Below, in pieces: positions 11,568 through 23,534 of a stretch of DNA of 64,000 nucleotides. The position numbers were made by a program, and so were the translations under genes. The notes under the pieces are model-generated. The model made no database searches. It saw only the letters and a list, made by a program, of their open reading frames with translations, and was not told the origin of the DNA. Position 1 is the first letter of the stretch. Every line of letters starts with the position of its first letter. Source of the DNA: Bryopsis sp. KO-2023 (lineage: Eukaryota; Chlorophyta; Ulvophyceae; Bryopsidales; Bryopsidaceae); contig BSYQ01000001.1 in the NCBI GenBank assembly GCA_030272585.1, positions 8,695,001 to 8,759,000 of the forward strand, read 5' to 3'.

Positions 11568-12619
11568 ATGAGTCTCGATGAAGCCATAAACCGATCGAAA
11601 CACAGGGGGCAGTCAGAGCGCGGTGCCTTGCAATCCCAGTTTCGTTTCTTATATCACCCTATCCTGATGCCCAACAACGGGTGGGTATGGCGTTTCCTCC
11701 CAGGTGTCATAGCTGGCGTCGTTCTGTCGGCTTTCTTCAGGCCAAAAACTCGTCCAAGGGTGAGCGTCTCGTTTGGGTGTTTTGGGGGGGGCTGTTTCAC
11801 ACCTCAACAGTTGTTTCTGATACAGAAATCACAGTTTTTTGTGCTGGTTTTCAGGCTCCTGATGATGAGGGAGAAGTGGAAACTGTGGGAGCAGTTGATC
11901 CTGATGAAGAGGTCAAATTGGTGAGTTGATGGATTTTCTTTAGCATGGGGGTGGGGGATGTCGGGTATCCATTCAAATCATGGATTTAATGTGTGCAGAT
12001 CATGATAGTGAACAAAGGGTTGAAGGGGATGAAGCCAGGGAAAACAGGTATGGAGTGAAATCAAGTATCGAAAATCAAACATCAGTGTAAGAAAGTGCAT
12101 GAATGAGAATGAGAATGAGTGAGAGTGTCTGGTCCATGATTTGAGCCCCTTTTTTTTTTTTCGATGGAATCAAAAACGCCTCATTGTCGAGCCTTTGATT
12201 TGGGGTGATTTGCAGCTGCCCAATGTGGGCATGCAGCAGCTATGGTCGTGAAGAAGCTCCTCACAGAAGGGAACAAGAACTTGTTCACAATCTGGGAGGA
12301 ATGTGGTCAACCAAAAGTGGTGGTCAAAGCACAATCCAGAGATGAGATGGTGAGGGGAGGTGGCTTTGTAATCCGATCAGGGAATCCATTTTATCCTGTT
12401 GAGCACTGTTGAGGGTTTGGTGGGAGGGGCTTTACTTTTTCTTTCTACTTTTTAAAGGAAGCTTTGGGGGACGTTGCACGAGCTTCGGGCATGATGGTGA
12501 CCACCGTGCTTGATGCTGGTCGGACTCAAGTTGAAGCCGGCTCCATGACAGTCATGGCGATCGGACCAGCTGAGAAAGCCAAACTTAACAAAATCACTGG
12601 GCACCTTCCTCTCATGTAG
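11568..12619 (+). CDS. PTH2: Peptidyl-tRNA hydrolase 2, membrane-anchored (200 aa)
   Basis: Five in-phase exons: 11568-11759, 11855-11920, 11999-12047, 12216-12349, 12458-12619. The C-terminal part is a full PTH2 domain: [22 protein letters not shown] at the start, the CGHAAAM motif, a VVVKAQ strand, the [11 protein letters not shown] motif with the active-site Asp region, and the terminal ITGHLPLM. The enzyme releases peptides from prematurely dissociated peptidyl-tRNA. A hydrophobic segment (about residues 43-57, [15 protein letters not shown]) precedes an acidic linker, as in animal PTRH2, which sits in the mitochondrial outer membrane; the same location is inferred. An in-frame Met at residue 34 (11667) would give a 167-aa protein with the anchor at its extreme N-terminus, closer to the family norm, and may be the true start. 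Confidence 0.92.
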
Positions 12620-13341
12620 CTCTGCAAGAGGATGAAAGGTTGGGAGGCCGTTTGCTGCACTTTGGGTGCATCCCCATGTTCGCTTATCAGCCATGGTGGG
12701 AGAACCAGAAACCAGATGCCGGTTAGAGAACGTCTTAAACAACCAAAAATGAAGGTGCAGCCACAGTGCGTGTCTTTCGTTTTGTCTGACAATTGTTTGC
12801 TTTTGCGAAGTGGCAATGGGTTTTTTCCCCAGGAGGGTAGTGGAGAATCAAATTTTACCTTTTGTTTCTATAAATGCTGGCTTAGATGCCCTCATTCAAG
12901 ACCTCCTCAGTATTTTTTGTGGCATTTTTTTTTTAAATAGCATGCTACTTGAATTATGTAATAGTGGTATTCGAAGCAAATGATGGCGGAGGCTTCGTAT
13001 GATCAGCTTCGAAACCTTTTCGACAGGAAATATGGTTTTCTTTTATTTGTTATTTGCAACATTTGCACTGGCATCGATTCACTTGTTTGGATGGCAGGCT
13101 GCATATCTCATTGAATGCTACCAATCATAAGTGTATCGATGCTGTGCGGCAAATCCTCCATTAAATATGATGTGATTTTTTTCACAAAAGAAATCTGAGT
13201 TTTTCTTGTGCAATGATGTTCGGCAATTGTCAGATCTCATCAAGCAATATAGGTTACGACTCCATATGGCAAAAAGCCCCTCCCCTCCCCCAGCCGCCCC
13301 TTCCAATTAACAAAATCGTGAACCAGAAAAAAGAAAGGTGT
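12620..13341. other. Convergent intergenic region
   Basis: About 720 bp between the stops of PTH2 (+) and the coiled-coil gene (-). Contains 3' UTRs only as far as I can see; open frames here are short and without domains. Confidence 0.5.
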
Positions 13342-15372
13342 CTATGCTCCTTTCTTCATTCTGTACTCCAAAGCTTGACTCAGCATTCTCTTGGTGGCTT
13401 GCAGCTCGGCCCTGAGTTTCTTTCCATCCTCGTCCAACCTCAACTGTTGCTTTTTGAAATCTTTCTTGGTTTCTTCCAGCAATTCGGAGCCGCCATCGAA
13501 ATTCGGCTCAAGAGTTTCAGTGTCTGCTCCTGGCATGTTTCCTCCGAGGCCAGCTTGTTGAATCATGGAGTCTTGGGGCCCTGTTGCGATATCTCGAAGA
13601 GCGACCAACAGGGCTTCCATGTCTTCCTACAAACACGTCGACAGGCAATGATAATTTACAAAACTGTAAATAGATCAATAAATATCTATAAATAGATATC
13701 TTGGTGGTGTGATCAAGGGAATGTGGAATGTGTCTATTTCTGGTATTGGGCGACCTCCACCATCCATTATCAAAATCACTCGAACCCTGGACGCACCCTC
13801 GCTTTCAGTTCTGCCTTCAGCCACTTTTTCGCCTTTTTGAAATTATCGCGCTCTTCCTTCACTTGATGCTTTAATCGCATTATCTCCTCGTCCTAAACAA
13901 AGCCACACATTCATGTCCCTTTTCCCCTGGTGCTCCAGCAGCCAATCTTGACGGCTGCTATTTGACACTGACAAATACAGTACCTTGCTGAGTTCAAGTC
14001 CAGCAATTTGCTGTCTTTCTGCATCCAGTTGTTGCTCGTTGTCTTTTCGGCGGCCAGCCTCCAGTTTCGCCTGAAACAACCAAGACTCTCCAGCTCACCA
14101 TCCACAAAATGTTTCAACCCGAAAACACACACATCAACAAATCTGTTTCACTCCAGGATCTGAAAAAGCCACCTTTTGCATCGCCAGTTTCAATTGGTCC
14201 TTGAGCTCCTCCACCAGACGTTGGAGCTTTTCCTAAAACTGACCACACCTGGAGTCAGGTTGGGCCGAGAAGCCAAACTCCATACTTTGTTTCAACCCCC
14301 GAAACAAACCATGCTGTCACTTCACAATGATTTGGTTTTCTTTGAAGCATTGGACTCTGCACATATCTTGGCAAGCTTACCCTTTCCTTTTTCTCCTTCT
14401 TTGCCACAGAAACCACTTGGCTGTGATCCTGTTGGGCAGCCGCCAGCGCGGAGTCCAAATCATTGACTCGGGATTTTTGCTCTTCTTTCTCCTGAGCGTT
14501 GCAGCTTTGCAGTTGTTGAATCTGGACTCTCAGACTGTCACGTTCACTCTTCATGCTGGCATACTCATTCTGCATTTGCTGGAGCTAATTCCCCCCCCAC
14601 ACACACACAGAAATTTCTCAGTTTTCAGCATGCATGCTGTCAAGCTGGCTATTTTCGTCCCCATGACGTCCTCATTCATTCGTGAGTTGCATAATGAAAG
14701 TTGATCTTGTCGAATTGACAGCAAATGGACAGCCGAGGATCGCGTCAGGGTGCGCATCCTTCGCCAGCAACTCGATTCTGTCAAAACACCGCAGCCTCGA
14801 CGAAACCAACCTCAGCGTCCCTCAAGGATAGGCTGCCCTCCGATTTTTGCAGTCGGGATTCAAGACTCCGTTTCGTCGTCGCGAGAGTTTCCCTCAAGCT
14901 GTCGATCGACTTCTCTTTCGCTGCGATAACTCGCCTGAGCTCGGTCATTTCGATGTCTTTCCTGGCGAACTGCGTTCTCTGCACGTCGCCAGTTCGTCTC
15001 AGTGCGCACTCCATTTCGTCTTCGGCAGCATCGATTGCTCGACTTAATCGGTCAACGCTTTTCTGCAAAAATGAAAGAAACGCACCAGAGATCTTTGAAC
15101 TTTTGCAGGGAATGGCCATTCTATGCCCATAACTGCGTCCCGTTTTCGAGGGGATTCGCATCTCCCAGGAGCGCACGCGTGTGCTTTCGATCAAAGAAGT
15201 CGACAAAGTGTGTTGAGCACCTTTGTCCACTTGACAATTAGGGTTCTAATTCTGACGACTTGCGGCTTTCCCGTGCACCAACCTCTGCGGTGTTGATCAC
15301 GTGGGAGTAGCTTCTCTGGGGTCTAGACACTGGTGTGGAGATGCAACTCCTCGCGCGCTCCAGTGGCGCCAT
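13342..15372 (-). CDS. Long coiled-coil protein (364 aa), all introns phase 0
   Basis: Seven exons, 5' to 3' on the minus strand: 15372-15283, 15062-14790, 14584-14381, 14232-14173, 14070-13984, 13892-13797, 13626-13342. After about 30 residues the protein is almost continuous heptad-repeat coiled coil (Glu/Lys/Gln-rich, with blocks such as RDSLRVQIQQLQ, EKLQRLVEELKDQLKLAMQK and KKAKKWLKAELKA), broken near residue 285 by a short Gly/Pro-containing stretch and ending in a last helix. Every intron falls exactly between codons, so each exon is a cassette of whole heptads. No enzymatic domain, transmembrane segment or signal is seen. Likely structural (golgin, centrosomal or tether-like), but the family is not recognised. 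Its start lies 258 bp from the stop of the next minus-strand gene. Confidence 0.8.
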
Positions 15373-15631
15373 TTTCACCAGGAACCGTTGCAAGACTTTC
15401 GTCTGTGGCTTTCTGAGACAGAAAAGGGGCGGTCCTTTCACCAAGAAAGCTCTTTTTACAGCTCGGTGCTCAATGAAAAAATTGGTGACTGTCCAGAGAT
15501 TATCAGCCTTGTGGTGCTGATTTCAGAATTGAGTTCGAAAGTCGGGGTTGGGGGGGGGCAGGTCGTTGGCATGGACCCAAAACCAAAGATCCACTTTTGG
15601 ATGAACAATAAATAAACATCAATTTGCATTG

Positions 15632-18040
15632 CTAGGTCGACATGGTGCTTGCAATGGCTTCATCGAAACCAGACTGGATTTGCAGTTGTCTGACTCTGAA
15701 TACACTTAAAAAGGGAGAGCCACAGAAGCACCATCAAAAACCCACCCCCAAAGTTCAATCGATCTACATGCTATGTTCAAGTTTAATAACATCTATCAAT
15801 TTCCCCTCATGCACATCATGGCGTCCCTTAGATTGGAGCTCTTTTCTCTCCAATGCGTGGGTTTCGTTCTGATCACTTGGGGCGGCGCTGCTCTTCCACC
15901 GCGACGAGATTTCTGTGGAGCAGTGTATGGCTCCGCCCCTGTGCCCATCAGCCTCGCAACCGAGGAATTAAACACCTGCGCACAGATGCATCGAAAGCTC
16001 AAACACAACATCCATCCCTCACAAGCGACGCAAATTTCAGTCTGACGCGTGCGCGTGGTTTACCTTTCTCTTTTTCTTGAACACTCTGGTGCACACTCGC
16101 TCGTGCTTCAAAAGGGACGATGCCTGAAATTTCCTTCCACACGATTGGCATTCTCTCTTGATTTCGCCGCTGGTTTGGAATGCCTCAGGAGGGAACTCCA
16201 TCTCGACATCAGCAGAGCACTGTCCATATTTGGCATCCGAACTCAACGAGCTGGGGCAAGAGCTTTCGGGGTTCTCTTCTGTGTGGCGGCGCAAGCGTCT
16301 CGCTCGTGGTGCGGAGATCGAGGATGGACCAGGGGGCGAAACGGGATGGTGTGTTCTACCCACTCGACATGATGTCGCAAATATCACTTCGTCCCCGTTT
16401 GATCGTGAGGCACCCAAGCTCGAAGTATCGTCGTTAGCGTGGTCCCTCGCTCTCGATTCAATAGAGGCGATACAACTCTCGGATTTGACTATCTGACGTT
16501 TCAAGGCTGAAAGCTTTCGGCTGCGGTCAGAGGCGCCATCGCCAGATTGGGAACGAAGCCTTGGTGACAAGGTCCGTGCCTCTGGCGGCGGTCGGAGAAG
16601 TGATATGGATCCTCTGGTGTTGTTCCCGGTCAATACCCCACCGTTTGTTTCCTGAGCAGACGGATCGTCTGGAGACTCGAGTCGAGTTTCAGGGGCTGCC
16701 TGCCCTTGCTGTTCGGACATGCATTTCCTCAGTCGGCGAGCCGATGATCTGCGCTTCAAGTACTCCAGGCGGGCCGATCGCTGCCTGTGGAAACCATCTT
16801 TATCACCCACACAATCTGCCGCTTGCGAGGTAGCACTGGGGTTTTTGTCCGTCTGTAGAAAGACGACTCCGTCTGCAGGTGACGTCTGTGTCTTCTCATC
16901 TATTCGAGGAATGCATGATTCTTTTGTGTAAGCTGGCGGACAGTGATTCGCTTTGTCTCGCAGGGCTCCTTGGCCGTCATCGTCGCTCTCATTGATTGGT
17001 GGCTTTGGCTGCCTAGCTGACGCCAACCAGCCAAACTTCGAGTGTAGTTTGTTCCTAACCTATGTATTCGATCAGGTCTCCCTTCAGCTAATGACACCGA
17101 ATTACTCCAAGGCCAAAACAGCTGGAAAACCACCTTGCTCACTTTCTGTATGGGGTCGTCTATCATTGCCCAAGCTGGCCAAGCACTGTCCCTGGCTGAT
17201 GCTCTCGAATTCACAACCTTCGTCCTGACTGCGGTCAGCACCTCTTCCGACCTTTCCCGATTTTCGCTTTCTTCATCGAACTCGTTCTCCAAGGAGGAGG
17301 GTATCGTTCTCCTCCGCCCGTGCCTGACGACCTTCTCGACGGCTTGAGTCTCGCCTTGTTCCTCCCCGTCTTCGAGTGTTGAACATTCTTGGGCTTCCTC
17401 CACAACGTGCAGCGACTCGCGAGCTCTACTGGTGGCTCCTTTCTCGAAGCCAGGGTGCGGGTGCTGAACCGAAGTGGCGGCTGCGTTGCTTTCGGGAATG
17501 GATGCGCGCCTACCAGAAAGAATTTCCCTCTCACCAGGGTTCGAAGCGGATTGGCGATCTACAAGAATCAACGAAGTGTCCTGCTGAGAGAATCTGGACC
17601 TCGGTTAGAATTGAACCAGGCCAGCACTAGCGTGGAGTTTACCCGTATGATCACCGTTGCCAGGGCACGGGTCGTGCTCCACATCGCTTGGGTCTTTGTT
17701 GCCTGACTCCGGTTTCCCCGTCGGTGGTGAACCAGGCACACCAAGCTGCTTCAGTTCTCGACGTTTTTGGGAAAGACTTCTGTCTGCCTTTATTTCCTTG
17801 GCCCTGAGCCACGCATGTCATAAAGGGTGAGTGTTGTGCATTCGCGACGTCCGCGTCATCACATGCAAGGATTTTTGACTATTTGTGTTTGTCGGTGTTT
17901 GAGTGGGGTAAACTTCCCGACCTCTGTATCCGTGCATTTTTCTGCCTGGCCCACTCCAGTGCCGCTGCACTGTTTCGCTTAGCAAATCCCGTGTTCTTCT
18001 TCGGCAAGCAAGGGGGGGAGATTGCGGTTTGGACAGACAT
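15632..18040 (-). CDS. ZC2HC1-family zinc-finger protein (619 aa)
   Basis: Six exons: 18040-17922, 17803-17643, 17558-17143, 17008-16064, 15975-15815, 15689-15632. The N-terminus (MSVQTAIS then KKNTGFAKRNSAAALEWARQ) and a basic helix are followed by a long polar, probably disordered region (about 100-510). Near residue 519 is one C2HC zinc finger, CQSCGRKFQASSLLKHERVC. It is followed across a splice junction by the conserved ZC2HC1 tail: KKKRK, VFNSS, then a Pro-rich stretch and THWREKSSNLRDAM. That tail is what identifies the family. The last coding exon is tiny (58 bp). Animal members have two such fingers; I see only one. Function in the family is poorly known, with links to cilia and sperm in animals. 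The long middle region is unusually extended. Confidence 0.85.
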
Positions 18041-18794
18041 CGTTTCTGGCAGCGGACGACGCCGTCGATCGAGGGGTTTGGTGGTGTGGGTTCAAGATAG
18101 AGTTGTGGCTAGGGTTTGAACGAGAAAGACAGATCCACGAGCAGAGCAGAGCAGTCCGTCCAAGGGTGAGACTTATGCGGGCGACCACCAGGACCACCGA
18201 TCGCTGGATGTATTTTTTCGTGTTGTGAAGGGGCTTTGTGAGTTCGAGCTGTGATTGCTGTGCATTGGTCACCAGCCCAATATCACATGGCTTGCAACCA
18301 GGCATTTCCTTTCATATTTCCATTCTCTGTTCTTTTAGAAAGACCACTAGCTGAATGTAACAAGACACTGTTAACGACAAGGATAAATTCTGACTCACAT
18401 CCATATTCTTCCCCGACCGACATCCGCTTCCCCTGTTTTTTTGGTTCTCCATCTCTTAAATTTTGCTGTTTTTAAACCTTTGTTCAGCATTTTTTTCACA
18501 TGACACTCCCCTAACCCAGACCCTTTGCAAGATGAAATAAATTGACTCTAAAATATCCCCTTTCCCCACGCTCTCACCTCATCCTGCCTTCTGACGTTTC
18601 TTTTCTTTCCTTTCATTTTGCCCCAGTCCCTGTTTTCAAGATTTCAAGCTAAAATATGCGTTCTCTTTTTCATTTTTCTTTCTGTCCCTCCAGACATCAT
18701 CCATTTTGGAAAGATAAAAATAAACCCAAAGAGATTTCGAGACCACCTACGACGATCGACATGACATTCTTTGATGTTTTAATCCAAAAAAATA
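18041..18794. other. Intergenic region
   Basis: About 750 bp between the ZC2HC1 start and the RanBP1 stop, both minus strand. It holds the ZC2HC1 promoter and the RanBP1 3' UTR; it is T/C-rich on the plus strand. No further gene seen. Confidence 0.5.
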
Positions 18795-20346
18795 TTACTT
18801 CTCGTCCGTGACTTTGACGGTCTCCTCAATCTTTTCGGCGAGTTTTGCAACTTCAGCCTTGGGATCGTCAGACTTGGGGTCCTCGCCCGACTCTCCATCT
18901 TTTTTCAGCAACTCCTCGTTCTTTTTCAGGGCTGTTTCGTAGTGGGTCTGGAAGTCCTTTGCCTCTGGTCGATTGCAAGAAAGGGGGAAGAGAACAAAAA
19001 ATTATATTTTTAAAAAATAATTCCGGGAAAAAACACAAAAATAATATTTAAAAAAAGACATTCTGGAAAAATAACATTTGCCAGGCGAATGTCTTGCTGA
19101 GTGGGACTTTCAAGCAACCGAAACAGACCTCGGGCGTCAGTTTGAAAACAGCATTCTCACAGAACCCCACAGCCTTTTTACGTTGTGCCAGGTTACTTGC
19201 AAAATTCCAAAATGCTAAAAAAGGATAACTAATTATGTTTTTTTCTCTCTCTTTTCTGGGTCGAGGCACATGTACAGTTCTTGACGTACAAAAAAAAAAC
19301 ATGCTTGATTTGGACGCGGACACCAACACCACAGCAGTTCCAAAAACTTACTTTCCACATTCCCAAATCGGATACAGAACATTTCTTGCTTCTGCTCCTC
19401 ATCAGCAAAATCGATGGTGTTGAATACCCAGGCCTTCTCATTTCCTTCGTGTGATTGAAGTCGAGCAGTCGGCAGAACTGCAACCAAAAGCGAGCAATCC
19501 ATCGAAGTCAGCCAATTATGAATTTATCCATCTTCCGCCCGGAATTATCAACTTGACATCACTTTTTCTTTCAGGGTGGAAAAAAAAGGGGGAAATAAAT
19601 TCCATGATTCCCCGAAATTGATGAAATCCCTCCCCTCCCTTTGCTTTAAAAGTATTTTGCCACCCCCCCTCCCCTTGCTTCCACAAAAGTTTCTGTCTTT
19701 TTGGGCTCACCCATGTGGTTGGCTCTGACTCTCAAAGTTTTGTCTTCTCGCATCAGCAATCGGGTTTTCCCAGTTTCCTTGTGTTCCAAAAGCTTTGCCG
19801 GCCCAACACCACGCTCTTTCCACTCGCCATTGTCGAAACGATACAGCTTGCACTTCCTTGAGGGAAAAGAAAACAAGAAAACCGAGCCACGCTCTGATCA
19901 GCCCACCGGTCGAGATCCCACCATCAGACAGAACAACAGAACCAGCGTCGTGCTTTGGAAGTCCGAAACAATCTGTGAAATGGACAAGGGCAACTCACAG
20001 CTCTAGGATTAGCGTTTCTGCTTCCTCCCCAGTCGTGGTTTCCACTTCATCGAGTTGCACAAGTGGTTTGAATTCTGCCTTGCATTCCTCCTCTTCAGCG
20101 GTTTCCTCGACGTTTGGAGGATTGCCATCCACCACCTGCAAAAGTTCCACGAGACAACAGTCGTTTTTTCCTGTAACTCTGTCCCAACAAAGTACATCGA
20201 CGTGATCAAGTTTTTTGAATTTTTTTCCCCAACTCTGCGATCAACCCCCACGCGAGACTCCCTGTCGGAACATAATCGAAAGAAAAGACAATCCTCAACA
20301 GCAGATCAGCTTTTCGTACCTTTTCTGCGGGAGCAGCGTCAGCCAT
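18795..20346 (-). CDS. RANBP1: Ran-binding protein 1 (201 aa)
   Basis: Five in-phase exons: 20346-20320, 20135-19999, 19856-19711, 19477-19352, 18964-18795, giving 201 aa, a normal RanBP1 length. An acidic N-terminal 50 residues (EETAEEEE) leads into a complete Ran-binding domain: [35 protein letters not shown], the RANHMVLP strand, and [18 protein letters not shown] followed by [15 protein letters not shown]. The lysine-rich C-terminal tail ends in VKVTDEK. RanBP1 binds Ran-GTP and, with RanGAP, promotes GTP hydrolysis and release of transport receptors at the cytoplasmic side of the nuclear pore. The start codon is divergent from the hydrolase gene, 587 bp away. Confidence 0.95.
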
Positions 20347-20933
20347 TTTTTAAGCGGAACTGTTTGTGCAGCTTTTAAAAACCGAACCTTCGTGTGCCAA
20401 ACAGAAACGAGTTTCCGAGACCAAACTGTTTTCGTTTGTGGAGTGGTGAGCGTTCGAAATCTGTCCCAACAGGCGACGTATGTTCGGCAGGAAGCTATCG
20501 TATAGTTTTTGTCAAAACAAAATTCCCCCAATTAACTCCATTCCTGAGCAAATGACTGTTCTTTCTCAAAGAAAAGTGTGTCCCAGAAAACAGGAAACCG
20601 GAAAAAACCGGAGCGGAGAACCGGCGAGCCGATAGGGGCGTTGGACGTTGCCGAACGCGCGCTGCGAATTTTTTCTGCCTGTGGAATGGGAGGGAGCATT
20701 TTCCACTCCTAGCACAGGAATGCTAATGCTTCTATTATCCTTGCTTTGATTGCGTTTGTACAGTACGGCGGTTGTCAATACGAAACCCACCATGCAACCT
20801 CCAAATTCTCATCGTTCCAACAACTGACAGGTTCACAAACCACCCCCCCAATCGACACTCCCTGTGATTTCTCCCCCACCCCCTTGATTCCGACAGTGGA
20901 AGGCCCCTCTCCAAACGTCGACAGGTTAGAAAC
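20347..20933. promoter_or_regulatory. Divergent intergenic region (RanBP1 / hydrolase)
   Basis: 587 bp between two divergent start codons; both promoters must lie here. No consensus element stands out. Confidence 0.4.
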
Positions 20934-22927
20934 ATGCTTTCTTCAAGCACAAATCTGCAAGGATGTCGACGAACGAGCGCCGTGACGAATTCGAGTCGAC
21001 GGTCGAGATCTTCGCGTATGTGACGTTTGGAGGCATTTTGAAGTAGGACATGGAACGTTCAGATTTGGACACGAAAATAAGCAAGTTCACTGTGCAACTG
21101 TGTCATGGGCAATATCAACACAGAGTAGAGATCGACTGCATAGCTGTGGGGGTGTGGATGTCTGACATAATGTGATGTGGATTGGTTTTTCCAGGGGTTT
21201 TCTGTGAATCTGCACAGGATTCATCGTCAAGGTGGGTCAGCAGTGAAAGAAAGGATGAACTGGAGCAAGATATTTCTGACATTGTTTAGCAGCATTTAAC
21301 TCTGCTATTTTTAGTAATGGTTTTTCAACAGCATTTGGGTAATTTTTTTGAATATTGCCGAAAGACACTGGGCAAATCACTTTACTTTGGGGAAAGAGAA
21401 GGGGGGGGGGGAGGGGGGGACAGTCTGCCTAGAGAAAATATGTTGAAGAAACCGGGAGGTTCAGTTTGTGCAGCATTTTTATCTTGAGGTATTATGATAA
21501 GAAGAGGATTTCCAGGAAGGACCTCTGGCATTGATTTTCGAGTTTGAAAATGCTGCAGGGGTCATCGCAGTGTCATTGTGTTGCCTGGACTGGGCAATGC
21601 ATCGAGGGACTACGATGATTTGGTGGAGGACCTGGAATCTGCAGGACTGACTACAAAAGTGGTACCTGTGCAACGATATGATTGGCTGAGAAATGCAGCT
21701 GGGCTCCGAGATGTCAAGTATTGGCAAGGCATGCTGGCCCCAAGGCCGACTGTCGACTGGTAGGGAAAACTCAGAGGGGCTGCATCGTATTGTGGGTGGT
21801 GTTCAGAGAATAAAAGGAACGTTGGGTTTAGAATTGATGACCATGTTATGTTGTTTCTGTGTGAATGGTCCTGACTGGAGTTTTTTTGTTGATGGTAGGT
21901 TTTTGAACAGATTGGATGAAACTGTAGATTCAATCAAGAAGGAAACAGATGGTCTGCCGATCACTCTATTGGCCCATTCGGTGAGTGCAGCGAAATATCC
22001 CGATTTGCGTCATGTCGACTGATGAATCGCATATCCGGCTGGAGGAGAGTTGTTTCCTTTTGGAGGCTCCTTTTGACCTCGAATAGTGTGGATTCATCAA
22101 GTCACGTTGTTTTTTCAATTCTCGCAGGCTGGCGGCTGGCTGGGTAGGATCTACATGAAGGATTTTGGGACGGCCGGTATCGATAGGTTTGTCAGTCTGG
22201 GGTCCCCCCATCTGCCACCCCCGGAAGGTGCCGAGGGAGTCGTTGACCAGACGAGAGGCATCCTCACGTTTTGCAACGATAACTGTCCTGGAGCGTTTCA
22301 CGATGAGGTGGGGATCCTAGGGCTGCAAATTCGGTGGCCGAATCGTTGATTCCTTTGACTTTTGATGTGAACGGGCCATTTCCCCCCCTCTTTTTTTTCT
22401 TGGAGGAGGAACACTGTCATCCTTTGCAATAGAACAAAAGAACGTGAGGCGAAAGTAGGGGGGGTTGTCAATTCCAGGTCCTCCACCAAATCGATTGATG
22501 CACCACCCAGTCCAGAGGAAACACAGTATATATTTTCATTACAGCCATCCCTGATAGAGTACGTAAGGACAGGGAGGTTGCCTGTGTTGAGATTTGACCT
22601 CCTTTGTGTTAGGTGGAGTATGTCACGATTGCGGGAAAGCTTATCAAGGGGGCCAAGATCAGAGGCGAGGGCAGCGTGCAGCAGAAAATTATCGGGCTGG
22701 GTTATCAACAAGTGTGTGGGGATTGCGAAGCATGGGGCGATGGTGTGGTTCCCCTTCCGGCTGCACATTTAGAGGGTGGAGAGAACATTGATCTGGAGGG
22801 GGTGTATCATTCCCCTGTTGGAGCTGTTCGATCGGCAAATGGTGGCGAGGAAGATTCCAAAAAGGAAAGGCTCTGGTATGGGTCGGAGGGGGTCCTTGAC
22901 AAATGGATCGAGTGCATCAACGGCTGA
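20934..22927 (+). CDS. Alpha/beta-hydrolase (esterase/lipase-like), possibly plastid-targeted
   Basis: Exons 21559-21759, 21899-21980, 22128-22307 and 22613-22927 are solid; exon 1 is either 20934-21019 (287 aa in total) or 20963-21015 (276 aa), both in phase. The first gives a Ser/Arg-rich, acid-free leader (MLSSSTNLQGCRRTS...) resembling a plastid or mitochondrial transit peptide. The core starts VIVLPGLGNASRDYDDLV and continues with DWLRNAAGL, PRPTVDW and the nucleophile elbow LLAHSAGGWLGR, whose Ser is the last residue of an exon. Then come a SLGSPH strand, a Cys-bearing loop (CNDNCPG), and GDGVVPLPAAHL with the likely acid and base residues. The family is related to PGAP1-like and plant/cyanobacterial lipases; the substrate is not known. 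Confidence 0.85.
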
Positions 22928-23534
22928 AAAACGAAAAGAAAACAGAGATTGGGCATTGTTTGTTTTATTATTACAAATTGTTTTATTTTGGGATTTTTCG
23001 GTGGTTGATTTCAGGACATTTGAGATAAACAAGTTGTTGATGTAACATGATGTGGAAAAATGCCTACACTCAGCAGCAAAGTGCATGTTGGGGGGGGGTT
23101 ATGTTGGTTGTGAGGGAACCAGGCTGCGAACAGCCCAGTCTGAATTCAACGTTTCAGCGATTGAACAAGAATGATAAGCGTCCTCCTGTAGTCCAAAAAC
23201 AAATAAGAGAGACACACAAAACAAGGATAGCCAGCAGGACCTAATCGTGGATCCAAACTGATCATTTTTTTTTGTCTGTCATAAAGAAGCCCATTCTCTT
23301 CACAGTTCATTCATTAGATTTTCCTCAAAAGCTGTAGTTTATTGCATATCCTTCCCACATCACGAAATACATAACAGTTAAAAAATCGTTGAAGGTCAAC
23401 GACATAGATTGACCCAGGAGGAACACACACTCAAGAAAGACATTGAAGGGCAAGCCCCAACAATAAACTGCTATTACAAAAACCGTCTTGCGTCAACTAC
23501 TTGTTTCTTTTGTTGGATCCCCCCTGCCGCCATC
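22928..23534. other. Intergenic region
   Basis: About 600 bp between the hydrolase stop and the ATG of the interrupted host gene, both plus strand. It contains a G-run near 23091. No gene seen. Confidence 0.5.
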
